In this document: positions 12,469-20,961 of the stretch, one piece after another
Position numbering within the stretch: the first letter of the stretch is position 1
Layout: each line of letters opens with the position of its first letter
Assembly (NCBI GenBank): GCA_934454035.1
Contig: CAKSFY010000031.1
Coordinates: forward strand, 1 to 21,010
DNA length: 21,010 nucleotides
Reading direction: 5' to 3'
Source: an uncultured Clostridia bacterium
GTDB lineage: Bacteria; Bacillota; Clostridia; UBA1381
The notes under the pieces: model-generated
What the model was told of the DNA's origin: nothing
Database searches by the model: none
What the model saw: only the letters and a program-made list of their open reading frames with translations
Made by a program: the position numbers and the translations under genes

Positions 12469-13323
12469 ATGGATTTTTGGTTTTCGGAAATGCATACAAA
12501 TAATGTCAAAATGTCGATAAGAGTTGAAAAGCAGCTTTACGGAGAACAGAGTGAATTTCAGCGGATAGACGTTTTTGATTCGCCCGAATTCGGTCGGTTT
12601 TTAACCTCCGACGGCAGCGTCATTTTCAGCGAAAAGGACGAGTTTACATATGACGAAATGATTGTTCATGTCCCTATGGCGGTGCATCCGAATGTCAAAA
12701 ATGTACTGGTGATAGGCGGCGGTGACGGCGGAGTTGCAAGAGAGCTTTCATACTATGACGAAATTGAGGAAATAGATGTGGTTGAGCCGGACGCAACCTT
12801 TGTGGAGGTGTGCCGCAAGTTTTTCCCCGATAATGCAAGAGGCCTTGATGATAAAAGAGTTAAAATATTTTATGAGGACGGTCTGAAGTTTTTAAGAACG
12901 AAAAATAACAGGTACGATTTGATTATAAGCGACGCTACCGATCCGCTCGGGCATACGGCAGGTCTTTTTACCAAAGAATTTTACGGAAACTGCTATAAAG
13001 CGCTGCGCGAGGACGGCATACTTGTTTATCAGCACGGAAGTCCTTTCTTTGATGAGGACGAAGCCTCCTGCCGCGCCATGCACAGGAAGGCTTACAGGAC
13101 ATTCCCTATAAGCAGAGTATATCAGGCGCATATTCCGACTTGTCCGTCCGGGTACTGGCTTTTCGGCTTTGCATCCAAAAAATACCACCCGATTGATGAC
13201 TTTAATCCCGAGAGATGGAAAGAAAGAAATATCGAGACCTGGTACTATACCACAAATCTTCATGTCGGAGCGTTTATGCTGCCGAAATATGTTGAGGATT
13301 TGCTGGAAGAGGAAGAAAATTAG
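12469..13323 (+). CDS. speE: Spermidine synthase-like aminopropyltransferase
   Basis: The 284-residue protein has the spermidine synthase fold: a beta-rich N-terminal domain (EFQRIDVFDSPEFGRFLTSDG), then a Rossmann methyltransferase-like domain with VIGGGDGG (81-88), Glu106 in VVEPD for the nucleoside ribose, YEDG (135-138) and the catalytic Asp155 in SDATDP. Several active-site segments differ from common SpeE. The usual YHE after KDEF is YDE here (61-63), and the usual 'AQTDNPWF'-like segment is YQHGSPFF (187-194). The classical reaction needs decarboxylated SAM made by SpeD, which is not in this window. The next two genes make spermidine by a different route. Either speD is elsewhere, or this subfamily has another substrate. 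AGGAG precedes the ATG by 10 bases. Family membership is certain, exact substrate is not. Confidence 0.85.
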   Translation: MDFWFSEMHTNNVKMSIRVEKQLYGEQSEFQRIDVFDSPEFGRFLTSDGSVIFSEKDEFTYDEMIVHVPMAVHPNVKNVLVIGGGDGGVARELSYYDEIEEIDVVEPDATFVEVCRKFFPDNARGLDDKRVKIFYEDGLKFLRTKNNRYDLIISDATDPLGHTAGLFTKEFYGNCYKALREDGILVYQHGSPFFDEDEASCRAMHRKAYRTFPISRVYQAHIPTCPSGYWLFGFASKKYHPIDDFNPERWKERNIETWYYTTNLHVGAFMLPKYVEDLLEEEEN

Positions 13324-13350
13324 AATAACTGCAGAAAGGAAATTAAAAAT

Positions 13351-14607
13351 ATGAGTAAATTATTGGTTATAGGCTGCGGCGGAGTTGCATCGGTCGCAAT
13401 TCAGAAATGCTGCCAGAACAAAGAGGTTTTTACACAAATGTGTATTGCCAGCAGAACAAAGTCAAAATGTGATGAATTAAAGAAAAAGCTTTCGGGCTGC
13501 GGAGTTGAAATCACGACCGCCGAGGTGAACGCCGACTCGGTTGATGAGCTGAAAAAGCTTATATCCGGCTATAACCCGGACGCTGTTTTGAATGTGGCAT
13601 TGCCATATCAGGATTTAACAATAATGGACGCGTGCCTTGCGTGCGGAGTCGATTATATCGATACCGCCAACTACGAACCGGAGGACACAGACGATCCCCA
13701 GTGGCGCAAAATTTATGAGGAACGCTGCAAAAAGGAAGGATTTACGGCTTATTTTGACTATTCATGGCAATGGGCATACAAGAAAAAATTTGAAGAAAAA
13801 GGCATATGCGCTATTCTCGGCAGCGGATTCGACCCGGGAGTCACAAGTGTTTTTTCGGCATATGCGCTTAAGCATTATTTTGATACAATTGAATATATTG
13901 ATATTCTTGACTGCAACGGAGGCGATCACGGATACCCGTTTGCAACAAATTTTAATCCGGAAATTAACTTAAGAGAGGTTTCGGCAAACGGTTCTTATTG
14001 GGAGGACGGTCACTGGGTTGAAACAGAACCTATGGAAATAAAAAGAGAATACAATTTTCCCGAAGTAGGTAAAAAGGACATGTACCTTCTTCATCATGAA
14101 GAGATTGAATCGCTTGCAAAAAATATTCCGGGAGTAAAACGCATACGCTTTTTCATGACTTTCGGTCAAAGCTATCTGACGCATATGAAATGCTTAGAGA
14201 ATGTCGGCATGCTCTCAACATCGCCGATAGAGTTTGACGGAAAGGAAATAGTTCCGATACAATTTTTAAAAGCTTTGCTCCCCGACCCTGCATCACTTGG
14301 TCCCAGAACTGTGGGCAAAACAAATATAGGATGTATCTTCAAAGGCAAAAAGGACGGCAAGGATAAAACGATTTACATATATAACGTCTGTGACCATCAG
14401 GAATGCTACCGGGAGCTTGGCTCTCAGGCTATTTCTTATACAACCGGTGTGCCTGCAATGATAGGAACCGCGCTGATGGTAAGCGGAAAATGGAACAAGC
14501 CCGGTGTGTATAATGTTGAGGAGTTCGACCCCGATCCGTTCATGGATATGCTTAATAAATACGGTCTTCCCTGGGTGGTTGACGAAAATCCGGAGACTGT
14601 GGAATAA
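13351..14607 (+). CDS. Carboxyspermidine (carboxynorspermidine) dehydrogenase
   Basis: This saccharopine-dehydrogenase-family enzyme of 418 residues likely condenses putrescine with L-aspartate beta-semialdehyde and reduces the imine with NADPH to carboxyspermidine. The N-terminal Rossmann motif is VIGCGGVASVAI (6-17), followed by CIASRTKSKCDELK. LNVALPYQDLTIMDACLACG leads into VDYIDTANYE (about 100-109). SGFDPGVTSVFSAYALKHYF and LDCNGGDHGYPFATNFNPEIN are typical of this clade. Assignment over lysine-pathway saccharopine dehydrogenase rests on the neighbouring nspC decarboxylase and agmatine genes. Its stop overlaps the nspC start by one base (TAATG). A role with agmatine instead of putrescine as acceptor cannot be excluded. 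Confidence 0.9.
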   Translation: MSKLLVIGCGGVASVAIQKCCQNKEVFTQMCIASRTKSKCDELKKKLSGCGVEITTAEVNADSVDELKKLISGYNPDAVLNVALPYQDLTIMDACLACGVDYIDTANYEPEDTDDPQWRKIYEERCKKEGFTAYFDYSWQWAYKKKFEEKGICAILGSGFDPGVTSVFSAYALKHYFDTIEYIDILDCNGGDHGYPFATNFNPEINLREVSANGSYWEDGHWVETEPMEIKREYNFPEVGKKDMYLLHHEEIESLAKNIPGVKRIRFFMTFGQSYLTHMKCLENVGMLSTSPIEFDGKEIVPIQFLKALLPDPASLGPRTVGKTNIGCIFKGKKDGKDKTIYIYNVCDHQECYRELGSQAISYTTGVPAMIGTALMVSGKWNKPGVYNVEEFDPDPFMDMLNKYGLPWVVDENPETVE

Positions 14608-15728
14608 TGGATATAAATAATATCGAAACCCCATCATATATCATTGATGAGGAAAAACTGAAAAAAAATCTCGAAATATTAAAAAACGTAGAAGATGAAA
14701 CCGGCTGCAAAATATTGCTTGCGCAAAAAGCCTTTTCGGCATTTTACTTTTATCCGCTTATCGGTAAATATATAAGCGGTACAACCGCAAGCGGACTTTA
14801 TGAGGCAAGACTCGGTTTTGAAGAAATGGGAAAAGAAAACCATGTGTTTGCGCCTGCCTACAAGGAATCGGAAATCAACGAGCTTACAAAAATATGCGAC
14901 CACATTATTTTTAATTCTTTTTCGCAATATGAAAAATATAAAAATGCGGTGCAAAAAGCAAGCGTCGGTATCAGGATAAATCCCGAGTGTTCTACGCAGG
15001 AGGGACACGAAATATATGACCCGTGTGCACCGCGCTCAAGAATGGGAGTGAGAGCCTGCAATTTTCCGGGCAAGCTGCCGAAAGGCATAGAAGGGTTGCA
15101 TTTTCACACACTTTGCGAGCAAAACAGCGACGCTTTGGCTGAGACATTCAAAGCGGTCGAGAAAAAGTTTTCCAAATATTTTGGGGACATAAAATGGATT
15201 AATTTCGGAGGAGGTCATCATATCACAAAACCGGATTATGATATTAAGACTCTTAAAGAATTAATCGGATATGTGACCCAAAAATACGGCTTGCAGGTGT
15301 ATCTTGAGCCGGGCGAAGCAATTGCGCTTGATGCAGGATATCTTGTAACAACGGTTGAAGATACGGTTAAAAATGAAATGGAAATACTTATTCTTGATGC
15401 GTCTGCTGCATGCCATATGCCGGATGTTTTGGAAATGCCATACAGACCTCCGCTTAAAACAGGAGGTCTGCCGAACGAGAAAAAGTATACATATCGTCTT
15501 GCGTCAAGAACATGCCTTGCAGGCGACATCATAGGCGACTACAGCTTTGACAAAAAGATTAAAACAGGCGACAGACTGATATTTGAGGATATGGCAATAT
15601 ACTCAATGGTGAAAAATAATACATTTAACGGCATGCCGCTGCCGAGTATTTCTGTTTTAAAAAAAGACGGCAGTGTTGAAATAATAAAAAAATTCGATTA
15701 TACCGATTTTAAGGAGAGACTTTCATGA
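14607..15728 (+). CDS. nspC: Carboxynorspermidine/carboxyspermidine decarboxylase
   Basis: This 373-residue PLP enzyme of the alanine racemase fold (group IV decarboxylase) removes the carboxyl group of carboxyspermidine to give spermidine. The PLP lysine is Lys41 in LAQKAFS. Further signatures are HFHTLCEQN (165-173), NFGGGHHITKPDY (199-211), EPGEA (234-238) for the phosphate site, and RTCLAGDIIGDY (301-312), containing the Cys and Asp of the active site contributed by the partner subunit. The pair with the preceding dehydrogenase is diagnostic for the aspartate-semialdehyde spermidine route described in Vibrio, Campylobacter and gut Firmicutes. The start overlaps the upstream stop by 1 base and the end overlaps the aguA start by ATGA. 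Confidence 0.95.
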   Translation: MDINNIETPSYIIDEEKLKKNLEILKNVEDETGCKILLAQKAFSAFYFYPLIGKYISGTTASGLYEARLGFEEMGKENHVFAPAYKESEINELTKICDHIIFNSFSQYEKYKNAVQKASVGIRINPECSTQEGHEIYDPCAPRSRMGVRACNFPGKLPKGIEGLHFHTLCEQNSDALAETFKAVEKKFSKYFGDIKWINFGGGHHITKPDYDIKTLKELIGYVTQKYGLQVYLEPGEAIALDAGYLVTTVEDTVKNEMEILILDASAACHMPDVLEMPYRPPLKTGGLPNEKKYTYRLASRTCLAGDIIGDYSFDKKIKTGDRLIFEDMAIYSMVKNNTFNGMPLPSISVLKKDGSVEIIKKFDYTDFKERLS

Positions 15729-16843
15729 CCAATCCGTTAAACGACGGTTTTTATATGCCTGCCGAATTTTCGGAGCATTTCGGAACAATAATGATATGGC
15801 CGGAAAGACCCGGCTCTTGGGGAAAAAATCCCGAAAAAGCACAGGAAGTATTTACGCGGATAATCCGTGAACTGTCAAAATATGAAAAAGTGTATGTCTC
15901 AGCAAGCAGAAAGACTTTTGCCGATGTTAAGGAAAAGCTTGCGGACTGTGCAGAGGTTCTTCTTTTAGAAACAAACGATTCATGGGCGAGGGATACCGCG
16001 CCCACTTTTGTAGTAAACAGAACCGGTGAAATCCGGGGCATTGACTGGAAATTCAACGCATGGGGCGGAAGCTTCGACGGACTTTATTCTGACTATGAAA
16101 ATGACAATAAATTTGCTTTTGAAATATGCAAAAAGCTGAATATAGAATGTTATAACGCTCAGCATTTTGTGCTTGAAGGCGGGGCGGTTCATTCGGACGG
16201 AGAAGGGACTGTAATTGTCACGGAAAGCTGCCTTTTAAGCAAAGGGCGTAACCCCGATATGTCAAAAGAAGAAATAGAGGATAATTTAAAAAAATATCTC
16301 GGTGCACAGAAAATAATATGGATTCCGTACGGAATTTACAATGATGAAACAAACGAGCATGTTGATAATGTATGTGCGTTTGTGTCCCCGGGGGAGGTTG
16401 TTTTGGCTTGGACGGATAATATCAGGGATCCTCAGTATGGAATGTCAAAGAGCGATTATGACGTGCTGATAAACCAAACCGATGCAAAGGGCAGAAGACT
16501 GAAAGTACACAAGCTGCCAATTCCTGACAAACCCGTTTTGATAAGCGAAGAGGACTGCAAAGGATTTGAGTTTGAAGAAGGAGAAGATATGCGTGAGCCG
16601 GACGAACGCTTGGCAGCCTCATATGTGAATTTTTATTTTGCAAACGGAATAATACTTATGCCGGCTTTCGGCGAAAAAGAAAGCGACAGTCGGGCAATTG
16701 AGATATTGTCGGCAGTTTGCCCCAATAGAAAAATAATCCCGATTGACGCATATTCGATTATCAGAGGCGGAGGAAACATTCATTGCATCACTCAGCAAAT
16801 TCCGCTCTGCAAGAAAGGGGACAGTAAAAATGAGAATTGTTAA
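15725..16843 (+). CDS. aguA: Agmatine deiminase
   Basis: AguA hydrolyses agmatine to N-carbamoylputrescine and ammonia. The 372-residue protein belongs to the PPAD/guanidino-group modifying family. It shows MPAEFSEHFGTIMIWPERPGSW near the N-terminus, ETNDSWARDTAPTF (82-95), WGGSFDG (113-119), EGGAVHSDG (151-159) and TNEHVDN (209-215). The nucleophilic Cys354 is in RGGGNIHCITQQIP. All catalytic residues are present and the length is as expected. Its ATGA overlap with nspC and the 14-base overlap with aguB show tight coupling. The C-terminal tail (KKGDSKNENC) overlaps the ribosome site of aguB. Confidence 0.97.
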   Translation: MTNPLNDGFYMPAEFSEHFGTIMIWPERPGSWGKNPEKAQEVFTRIIRELSKYEKVYVSASRKTFADVKEKLADCAEVLLLETNDSWARDTAPTFVVNRTGEIRGIDWKFNAWGGSFDGLYSDYENDNKFAFEICKKLNIECYNAQHFVLEGGAVHSDGEGTVIVTESCLLSKGRNPDMSKEEIEDNLKKYLGAQKIIWIPYGIYNDETNEHVDNVCAFVSPGEVVLAWTDNIRDPQYGMSKSDYDVLINQTDAKGRRLKVHKLPIPDKPVLISEEDCKGFEFEEGEDMREPDERLAASYVNFYFANGIILMPAFGEKESDSRAIEILSAVCPNRKIIPIDAYSIIRGGGNIHCITQQIPLCKKGDSKNENC

Positions 16844-17705
16844 AACTGCTGCAATTCAGATGTCCTGCACAAAAACTCCGCAGGAAAATATAGAGCATGC
16901 AGATAAGCTTGTGCGTGAAGCTGCTTCAAAGGGCGCTGATATTATACTTTTGCCGGAGCTTTTTGAAAGGCAATATTTCTGCCAGGAGCGCAGATATGAT
17001 TATTACTGGTTTGCAAAACCAACAGATGAAAATGATGCCGTCATACATTTTAAAAAGCTTGCAAAAGAACTTGACGCTGTGATTTTGGTCAGCTTTTACG
17101 AAAGGGACATAAATTGTCTGTATAATTCGGAAGCGGTAATTGACGCAGACGGAAATCTTTTGGGCGTATACAGAAAAACGCATATTCCCGACGACCATTT
17201 TTATCAGGAGAAATTTTATTTTAAACCCGGAGATACAGGTTTTAAAGTATGGCATACAAAATACGCGGATATAGGAGTGGGCATATGCTGGGACCAATGG
17301 TTCCCCGAAACCGCAAGATGTCTTGCGGTGAACGGAGCTGAACTGATTTTTTATCCGACTGCAATAGGCTCAGAGCCTATATTGGACTGCGACAGCTCCG
17401 GGCATTGGCAACGATGTATGCAGGGGCATGCCGCCTCAAACGTGGTACCGGTTATCGCGGCAAACAGATACGGAACCGAAACTGTTGAACCCTCAAAAGA
17501 AAACGGAGGTCAAAGCTCGTCGCTGCGTTTTTACGGCTCGTCATTTATAACCGATGAAACCGGTATGAAAATTGCCGAAGCACCAAAATGCGGCGATTGT
17601 GTACTGACAGCCGAATTTGACTTGGACGAAATCAGAAAAAGCCGCGATGATTGGGGATTATTCAGAGACAGACGCCCAAAGATGTATTCTGATATAACAA
17701 GATAG
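16830..17705 (+). CDS. aguB: N-carbamoylputrescine amidohydrolase
   Basis: AguB hydrolyses N-carbamoylputrescine to putrescine, CO2 and ammonia. The 291-residue protein is a nitrilase-superfamily member with the triad Glu43 (LLPELFERQYF), Lys116 (YRKTHIPDD) and Cys153 (GICWDQWFPE). GSEPILDCDSSGHWQRCMQGHA is typical for the carbamoylputrescine subgroup. I choose the ATG at 16830, where AAAGGGG lies about 9 bases upstream and the protein begins MRIVKTAAIQMSC; the frame continues upstream to 16743 inside aguA, but without family similarity. It is the last gene of the polyamine operon. No clear terminator follows; a new promoter appears after it. Confidence 0.96.
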   Translation: MRIVKTAAIQMSCTKTPQENIEHADKLVREAASKGADIILLPELFERQYFCQERRYDYYWFAKPTDENDAVIHFKKLAKELDAVILVSFYERDINCLYNSEAVIDADGNLLGVYRKTHIPDDHFYQEKFYFKPGDTGFKVWHTKYADIGVGICWDQWFPETARCLAVNGAELIFYPTAIGSEPILDCDSSGHWQRCMQGHAASNVVPVIAANRYGTETVEPSKENGGQSSSLRFYGSSFITDETGMKIAEAPKCGDCVLTAEFDLDEIRKSRDDWGLFRDRRPKMYSDITR

Positions 17706-17724
17706 CCAAAATTTTATAAAAGAA

Positions 17725-17753
17725 TAGACTTTTTTGACGAAAAGTGGTATACT
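17725..17753 (+). promoter_or_regulatory. Promoter upstream of the PHP-domain gene
   Basis: TAGACT (17725-17730) and TATACT (17748-17753) are separated by 17 bases. The -35 box is weak and the -10 box good. It lies in the 82-base gap after aguB and probably serves the PHP, lipoprotein and lysS genes. Confidence 0.55.
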
Positions 17754-17787
17754 ATAAATAAAATATATAATTGGGAAGTGTTTTTTC

Positions 17788-18516
17788 ATGCTACAAAGTG
17801 AAATTAAAGAAGAGTTATGCAAAGAGTATAAATACAGAATTGAAGCGCACGCTCACACAACCCCGGAAAGCACCTGCAGCCAGATTCCTCCTGCGGACAT
17901 GGCAAGGATATATCATGATTTGGGATATGATGCTATCGTAATTACAAATCATTTTATTTATAATTATAATCTTTATGAACAGTTTCCGCCCGATGTCGCT
18001 TTGGAAAAATATATGCTTGGCTGGGAAAATACAAAAAAAGAAGCTCAAAAGTACGGAATGACCGTTATTTTGGGCGCGGAGCTGAGATTTACCGAAAACT
18101 TCAACGATTATCTTATCTACGGAATTGATAAAGAAATACTTGCAGAAATATATAAACTGCTTCCCGGCGGGCTTAAAAATTTCAGAGAAAAATTCAACAT
18201 GGATAAAAGTATTTTGTTCCAGGCACATCCGTTCAGGGACGGAATGGAGCTTGCAGACCCGAAGCTTTTGGACGGAATGGAAACGTTCAATATGCATAAC
18301 GGTCATAACAGCCGTGTGGGAAAAGCAGTTCGGTATGCGCACGATAACGGAATCAAAAGAGCAATTGCCGGTACGGATTTTCACGAATACGGCAGAGAGG
18401 GTGCGGCAGCTGTCAGGACAAAAATTCTGCCGAAGGATTCTTTTGAATTTGCCGATATCTTAAAAAAAGGCGATTATATATTGGAAATAGGCGGCAGTTC
18501 AATTGTGTTGCCGTAA
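17788..18516 (+). CDS. PHP-domain metal-dependent phosphoesterase
   Basis: This 242-residue protein has the PHP metal ligands in order: HxH at His21/His23 (EAHAHTTPES), His55 (ITNHF), Glu98 (GAELRF), His147 (QAHPFRDG), and Asp197/His199 (GTDFHE). These ligands form the metal site of PHP phosphoesterases such as RNase AM/YciV, histidinol phosphatase and polymerase-associated domains. There are no further domains, so it is a stand-alone enzyme; the substrate cannot be predicted. The ribosome site is a weak GGGAAG about 10 bases upstream. It ends 18 bases before the lipoprotein gene and is likely co-transcribed with it. Function beyond hydrolase is open. Confidence 0.85.
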   Translation: MLQSEIKEELCKEYKYRIEAHAHTTPESTCSQIPPADMARIYHDLGYDAIVITNHFIYNYNLYEQFPPDVALEKYMLGWENTKKEAQKYGMTVILGAELRFTENFNDYLIYGIDKEILAEIYKLLPGGLKNFREKFNMDKSILFQAHPFRDGMELADPKLLDGMETFNMHNGHNSRVGKAVRYAHDNGIKRAIAGTDFHEYGREGAAAVRTKILPKDSFEFADILKKGDYILEIGGSSIVLP

Positions 18517-18534
18517 AAACAAGGAGAAAACAGA

Positions 18535-19194
18535 ATGAAAAAAATTTTAATATATGCCGGAATTGTTACAACGCTTCTTTTCACGGCTTCGTGCACTCGG
18601 GAAGCTACGGTTCTTGATGAGACAATGGCGGACGGATTCACCATGGCACAGCCGACAGATGAACCCGTAAAAACACTCGAGCCCGAAAAAAGAGACTTCA
18701 GAGGATTGAAATGGGGAATGTCATTATCCGATGTAACCAAAAATGAGGGCGAAGGCTACGCTATGGTTCAGCAAGGAGTAATCAAATATAACAACCTTAA
18801 AATTGATGATATTCCCGTAGAAGCGGAATATACCTTTGAAGAGGGCAAGCTTGCAATGTGTATTTATTATACTCAGAATACACATTCGGCAGCAGAGGAA
18901 TATATTAATGAATATAAAGACTTAATCGAAAAGTATAAGAAAAAGTATGGAAAATATGAATATTCCGAGGAAAAATGGGCGGACGGACAAAGCAAAAACG
19001 AAGCAAAAGTCGCACAAGCTCTTGAAGACGGAATAATGATGTTCAGAACCGGCTGGGAAAAAGGCAATACCAAAGTAAATTTGGTGCTTTTTAAAGACAC
19101 GGATTCAAAAATTAAAATCGGTATCAGATATACGCCTGTCGATATGGCAGCGGAGGGAGATGTAATTCCGCCGCAGGGCGATTCGGATATATAA
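18535..19194 (+). CDS. Lipoprotein of unknown function
   Basis: The 219-residue protein begins MKKILIYAGIVTTLLFTASC, a short signal peptide with positive charges, a hydrophobic core and a lipobox-like FTASC ending at Cys20, so it should be lipid-anchored at the outer face of the membrane. Residues 21-53 are a flexible linker rich in Thr, Glu and Pro. From about 54 there is FRGLKWGMSLSDVTKNEG, which resembles the 'W/G..G.S..EV' opening found in small periplasmic or lipoprotein domains, followed by a strand-rich globular domain. I do not recognise a specific family. GGAG precedes the ATG, and the gene lies between the PHP gene and lysS. It is probably an ordinary hypothetical lipoprotein. Confidence 0.8.
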   Translation: MKKILIYAGIVTTLLFTASCTREATVLDETMADGFTMAQPTDEPVKTLEPEKRDFRGLKWGMSLSDVTKNEGEGYAMVQQGVIKYNNLKIDDIPVEAEYTFEEGKLAMCIYYTQNTHSAAEEYINEYKDLIEKYKKKYGKYEYSEEKWADGQSKNEAKVAQALEDGIMMFRTGWEKGNTKVNLVLFKDTDSKIKIGIRYTPVDMAAEGDVIPPQGDSDI

Positions 19195-19221
19195 TAAGGA
19201 TATATGAAAGGAATGGAAAAA

Positions 19222-20700
19222 ATGGAACAAACTGAGGTACAGCTTTCCGAATTGTTAAAGGTCAGACGGGACAAGCTGACTGAATTGCAGGAAAACGGAC
19301 GCGATCCGTTTGAAATCACAAAATTTGAACGTACTCACTCGTCAAAACAGATTAAAGATAATTATTCCGAGCTGGAAGGCAAGAATGTTTCCGTAGCAGG
19401 AAGAATTATGTCAAAAAGAGGTATGGGCAAGGTTGGTTTTTGCCATATGCAGGATAAAGAGGGGCAAATCCAGCTGTTTGTTAAAAAAGACATTCTCGGC
19501 GAAGATGAATACGCAATTTTTAAAAAATATGATATAGGTGACATTGTCGGTGCATACGGCGAAGTATTTACAACACAGACCGGTGAAATCTCGGTTCGTG
19601 TGTCAAAACTGACATTGCTTTCAAAATCACTTGTGCCGCTGCCGGAAAAATTCCACGGACTTGTCGATACTGATTTGCGCTATCGCCAAAGATATATTGA
19701 TTTGATTATGAACGATGAAGTAAAGCAAACCTTTATCAATCGTTCCAAAATAATTGCGGCAATAAGAAGTTATCTTAATGCGCAGGATTTCCTTGAGGTT
19801 GAAACTCCTATGCTTGTTTCAAATGCAGGCGGTGCGGCAGCAAGACCGTTTGAAACACATTTCAATGCCCTTGACGAAGATTTTAAGCTGAGAATTTCGC
19901 TTGAACTTTATCTGAAACGTCTGATAGTCGGCGGATTGGAACGCGTTTACGAAATCGGCAGAGTATTCAGAAATGAAGGTCTTGACACAAGACATAACCC
20001 CGAATTTACTCTTATGGAACTGTATCAGGCATACACGGATTATCACGGCATGATGGATTTGACCGAAAATCTTTACAGGCATGTTGCTAATGAAGTTTTG
20101 GGCACAACCAAAATCACTTATAACGGAATCGAGATGGACTTGGGCAAACCGTTTGAACGTATTACAATGCTTGACGCGGTTAAAAAATATTCCGGTGTTG
20201 ATTTTGCGGAGATAAAAACTTTGGAGGAAGCACGCGCTGCTGCAAAAGAACACCATATAGAGTATGAAGAAAGACATAAAAAAGGCGATATTCTTAACTT
20301 GTTCTTTGAAGAATTTGTTGAAGAGCATTTGATTCAGCCGACATTTGTAATGGATCATCCGGTTGAAATTTCGCCGCTTACAAAGAAAAAGCCCGAAAAC
20401 CCCGATTATGTTGAGCGTTTTGAATTCTTCATGAACGGATGGGAAATGGCGAATGCGTATTCGGAGCTGAATGATCCGATTGACCAGAGAGAAAGATTCA
20501 AAGCTCAGGAAGAACAGCTTGCACTGGGTGACGAAGAAGCAAATACAACTGATGAAGATTTCCTTCATGCACTGGAAATCGGTATGCCTCCAACGGGCGG
20601 AATCGGCTTCGGTATCGACCGTATGTGTATGCTTATGACCGATTCTCCTGCCATCAGAGATGTGCTCTTGTTCCCGACAATGAAGCCGTTGGATAAATAA
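19222..20700 (+). CDS. lysS: Lysyl-tRNA synthetase, class II
   Basis: LysS charges tRNA-Lys with lysine. The protein is 492 residues from the ATG at 19222, chosen because AAAGGA precedes it by 9 bases and the sequence then begins MEQTEVQLSELLKVRRDKL as in relatives; starts at 19204 and 19213 are also possible, giving up to 498 residues. An OB-fold anticodon-binding domain (VSVAGRIMSKRGMGKVGFCH, then LQ/FV strands) is followed by the class II core. Motif 1 lies around FLEVETPML, motif 2 is VFRNEGLDTRHNPEFT, and motif 3 is GFGIDRMCMLMTDSP near the end. Length and motifs are normal. It lies 27 bases after the lipoprotein stop with this start. No T-box leader is present. Two terminators follow. 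Confidence 0.97.
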   Translation: MEQTEVQLSELLKVRRDKLTELQENGRDPFEITKFERTHSSKQIKDNYSELEGKNVSVAGRIMSKRGMGKVGFCHMQDKEGQIQLFVKKDILGEDEYAIFKKYDIGDIVGAYGEVFTTQTGEISVRVSKLTLLSKSLVPLPEKFHGLVDTDLRYRQRYIDLIMNDEVKQTFINRSKIIAAIRSYLNAQDFLEVETPMLVSNAGGAAARPFETHFNALDEDFKLRISLELYLKRLIVGGLERVYEIGRVFRNEGLDTRHNPEFTLMELYQAYTDYHGMMDLTENLYRHVANEVLGTTKITYNGIEMDLGKPFERITMLDAVKKYSGVDFAEIKTLEEARAAAKEHHIEYEERHKKGDILNLFFEEFVEEHLIQPTFVMDHPVEISPLTKKKPENPDYVERFEFFMNGWEMANAYSELNDPIDQRERFKAQEEQLALGDEEANTTDEDFLHALEIGMPPTGGIGFGIDRMCMLMTDSPAIRDVLLFPTMKPLDK

Positions 20701-20720
20701 ACAAGGTAAAACCGCTTATT

Positions 20721-20757
20721 AAGAGCCTGCAAATGTGATGTTTGCGGCTCTTTTTTG
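20721..20757 (+). terminator. lysS terminator 1
   Basis: AAGAGCCTGCAAA (20721-20733) pairs with TTTGCGGCTCTT (20741-20752) with one bulged T, a 7-base loop and a run of T at 20751-20756. It begins 20 bases after the lysS stop and is a classical intrinsic terminator. Confidence 0.9.
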
Positions 20758-20775
20758 TATATATCTATGACCTCG

Positions 20776-20810
20776 GAACGCTTTATTTCAAAATAATGCG
20801 TTCTTTTTTT
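20776..20810 (+). terminator. lysS terminator 2 (tandem)
   Basis: GAACGCTTTATTT (20776-20788) pairs with AAATAATGCGTTC (20791-20803) with one mismatch; the innermost pairs open into the loop. A T-run follows at 20804-20810. There is no gene between it and the first terminator, so it seems to be a tandem backup terminator in the plus direction. Confidence 0.8.
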
Positions 20811-20890
20811 ATACGCGCCTTGCAAGTTCGGATAATGAAACTTGGGTAAAATAAACCATTGTGCAAATGGGAAAAAGTAGTCGAAAACGA

Positions 20891-20919
20891 TTGCTTTCCA
20901 GCTGTTTCTGTGGTATAAT
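20891..20919 (+). promoter_or_regulatory. Promoter of the right-edge gene
   Basis: TTGCTT (20891-20896) and TATAAT (20914-20919) are separated by 17 bases. It lies 43 bases before the ATG of the right-edge gene. Confidence 0.72.
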
Positions 20920-20961
20920 ATTTGCAAGATAAATCGGAATTTGGCAAAGGAGTGTGATTGT

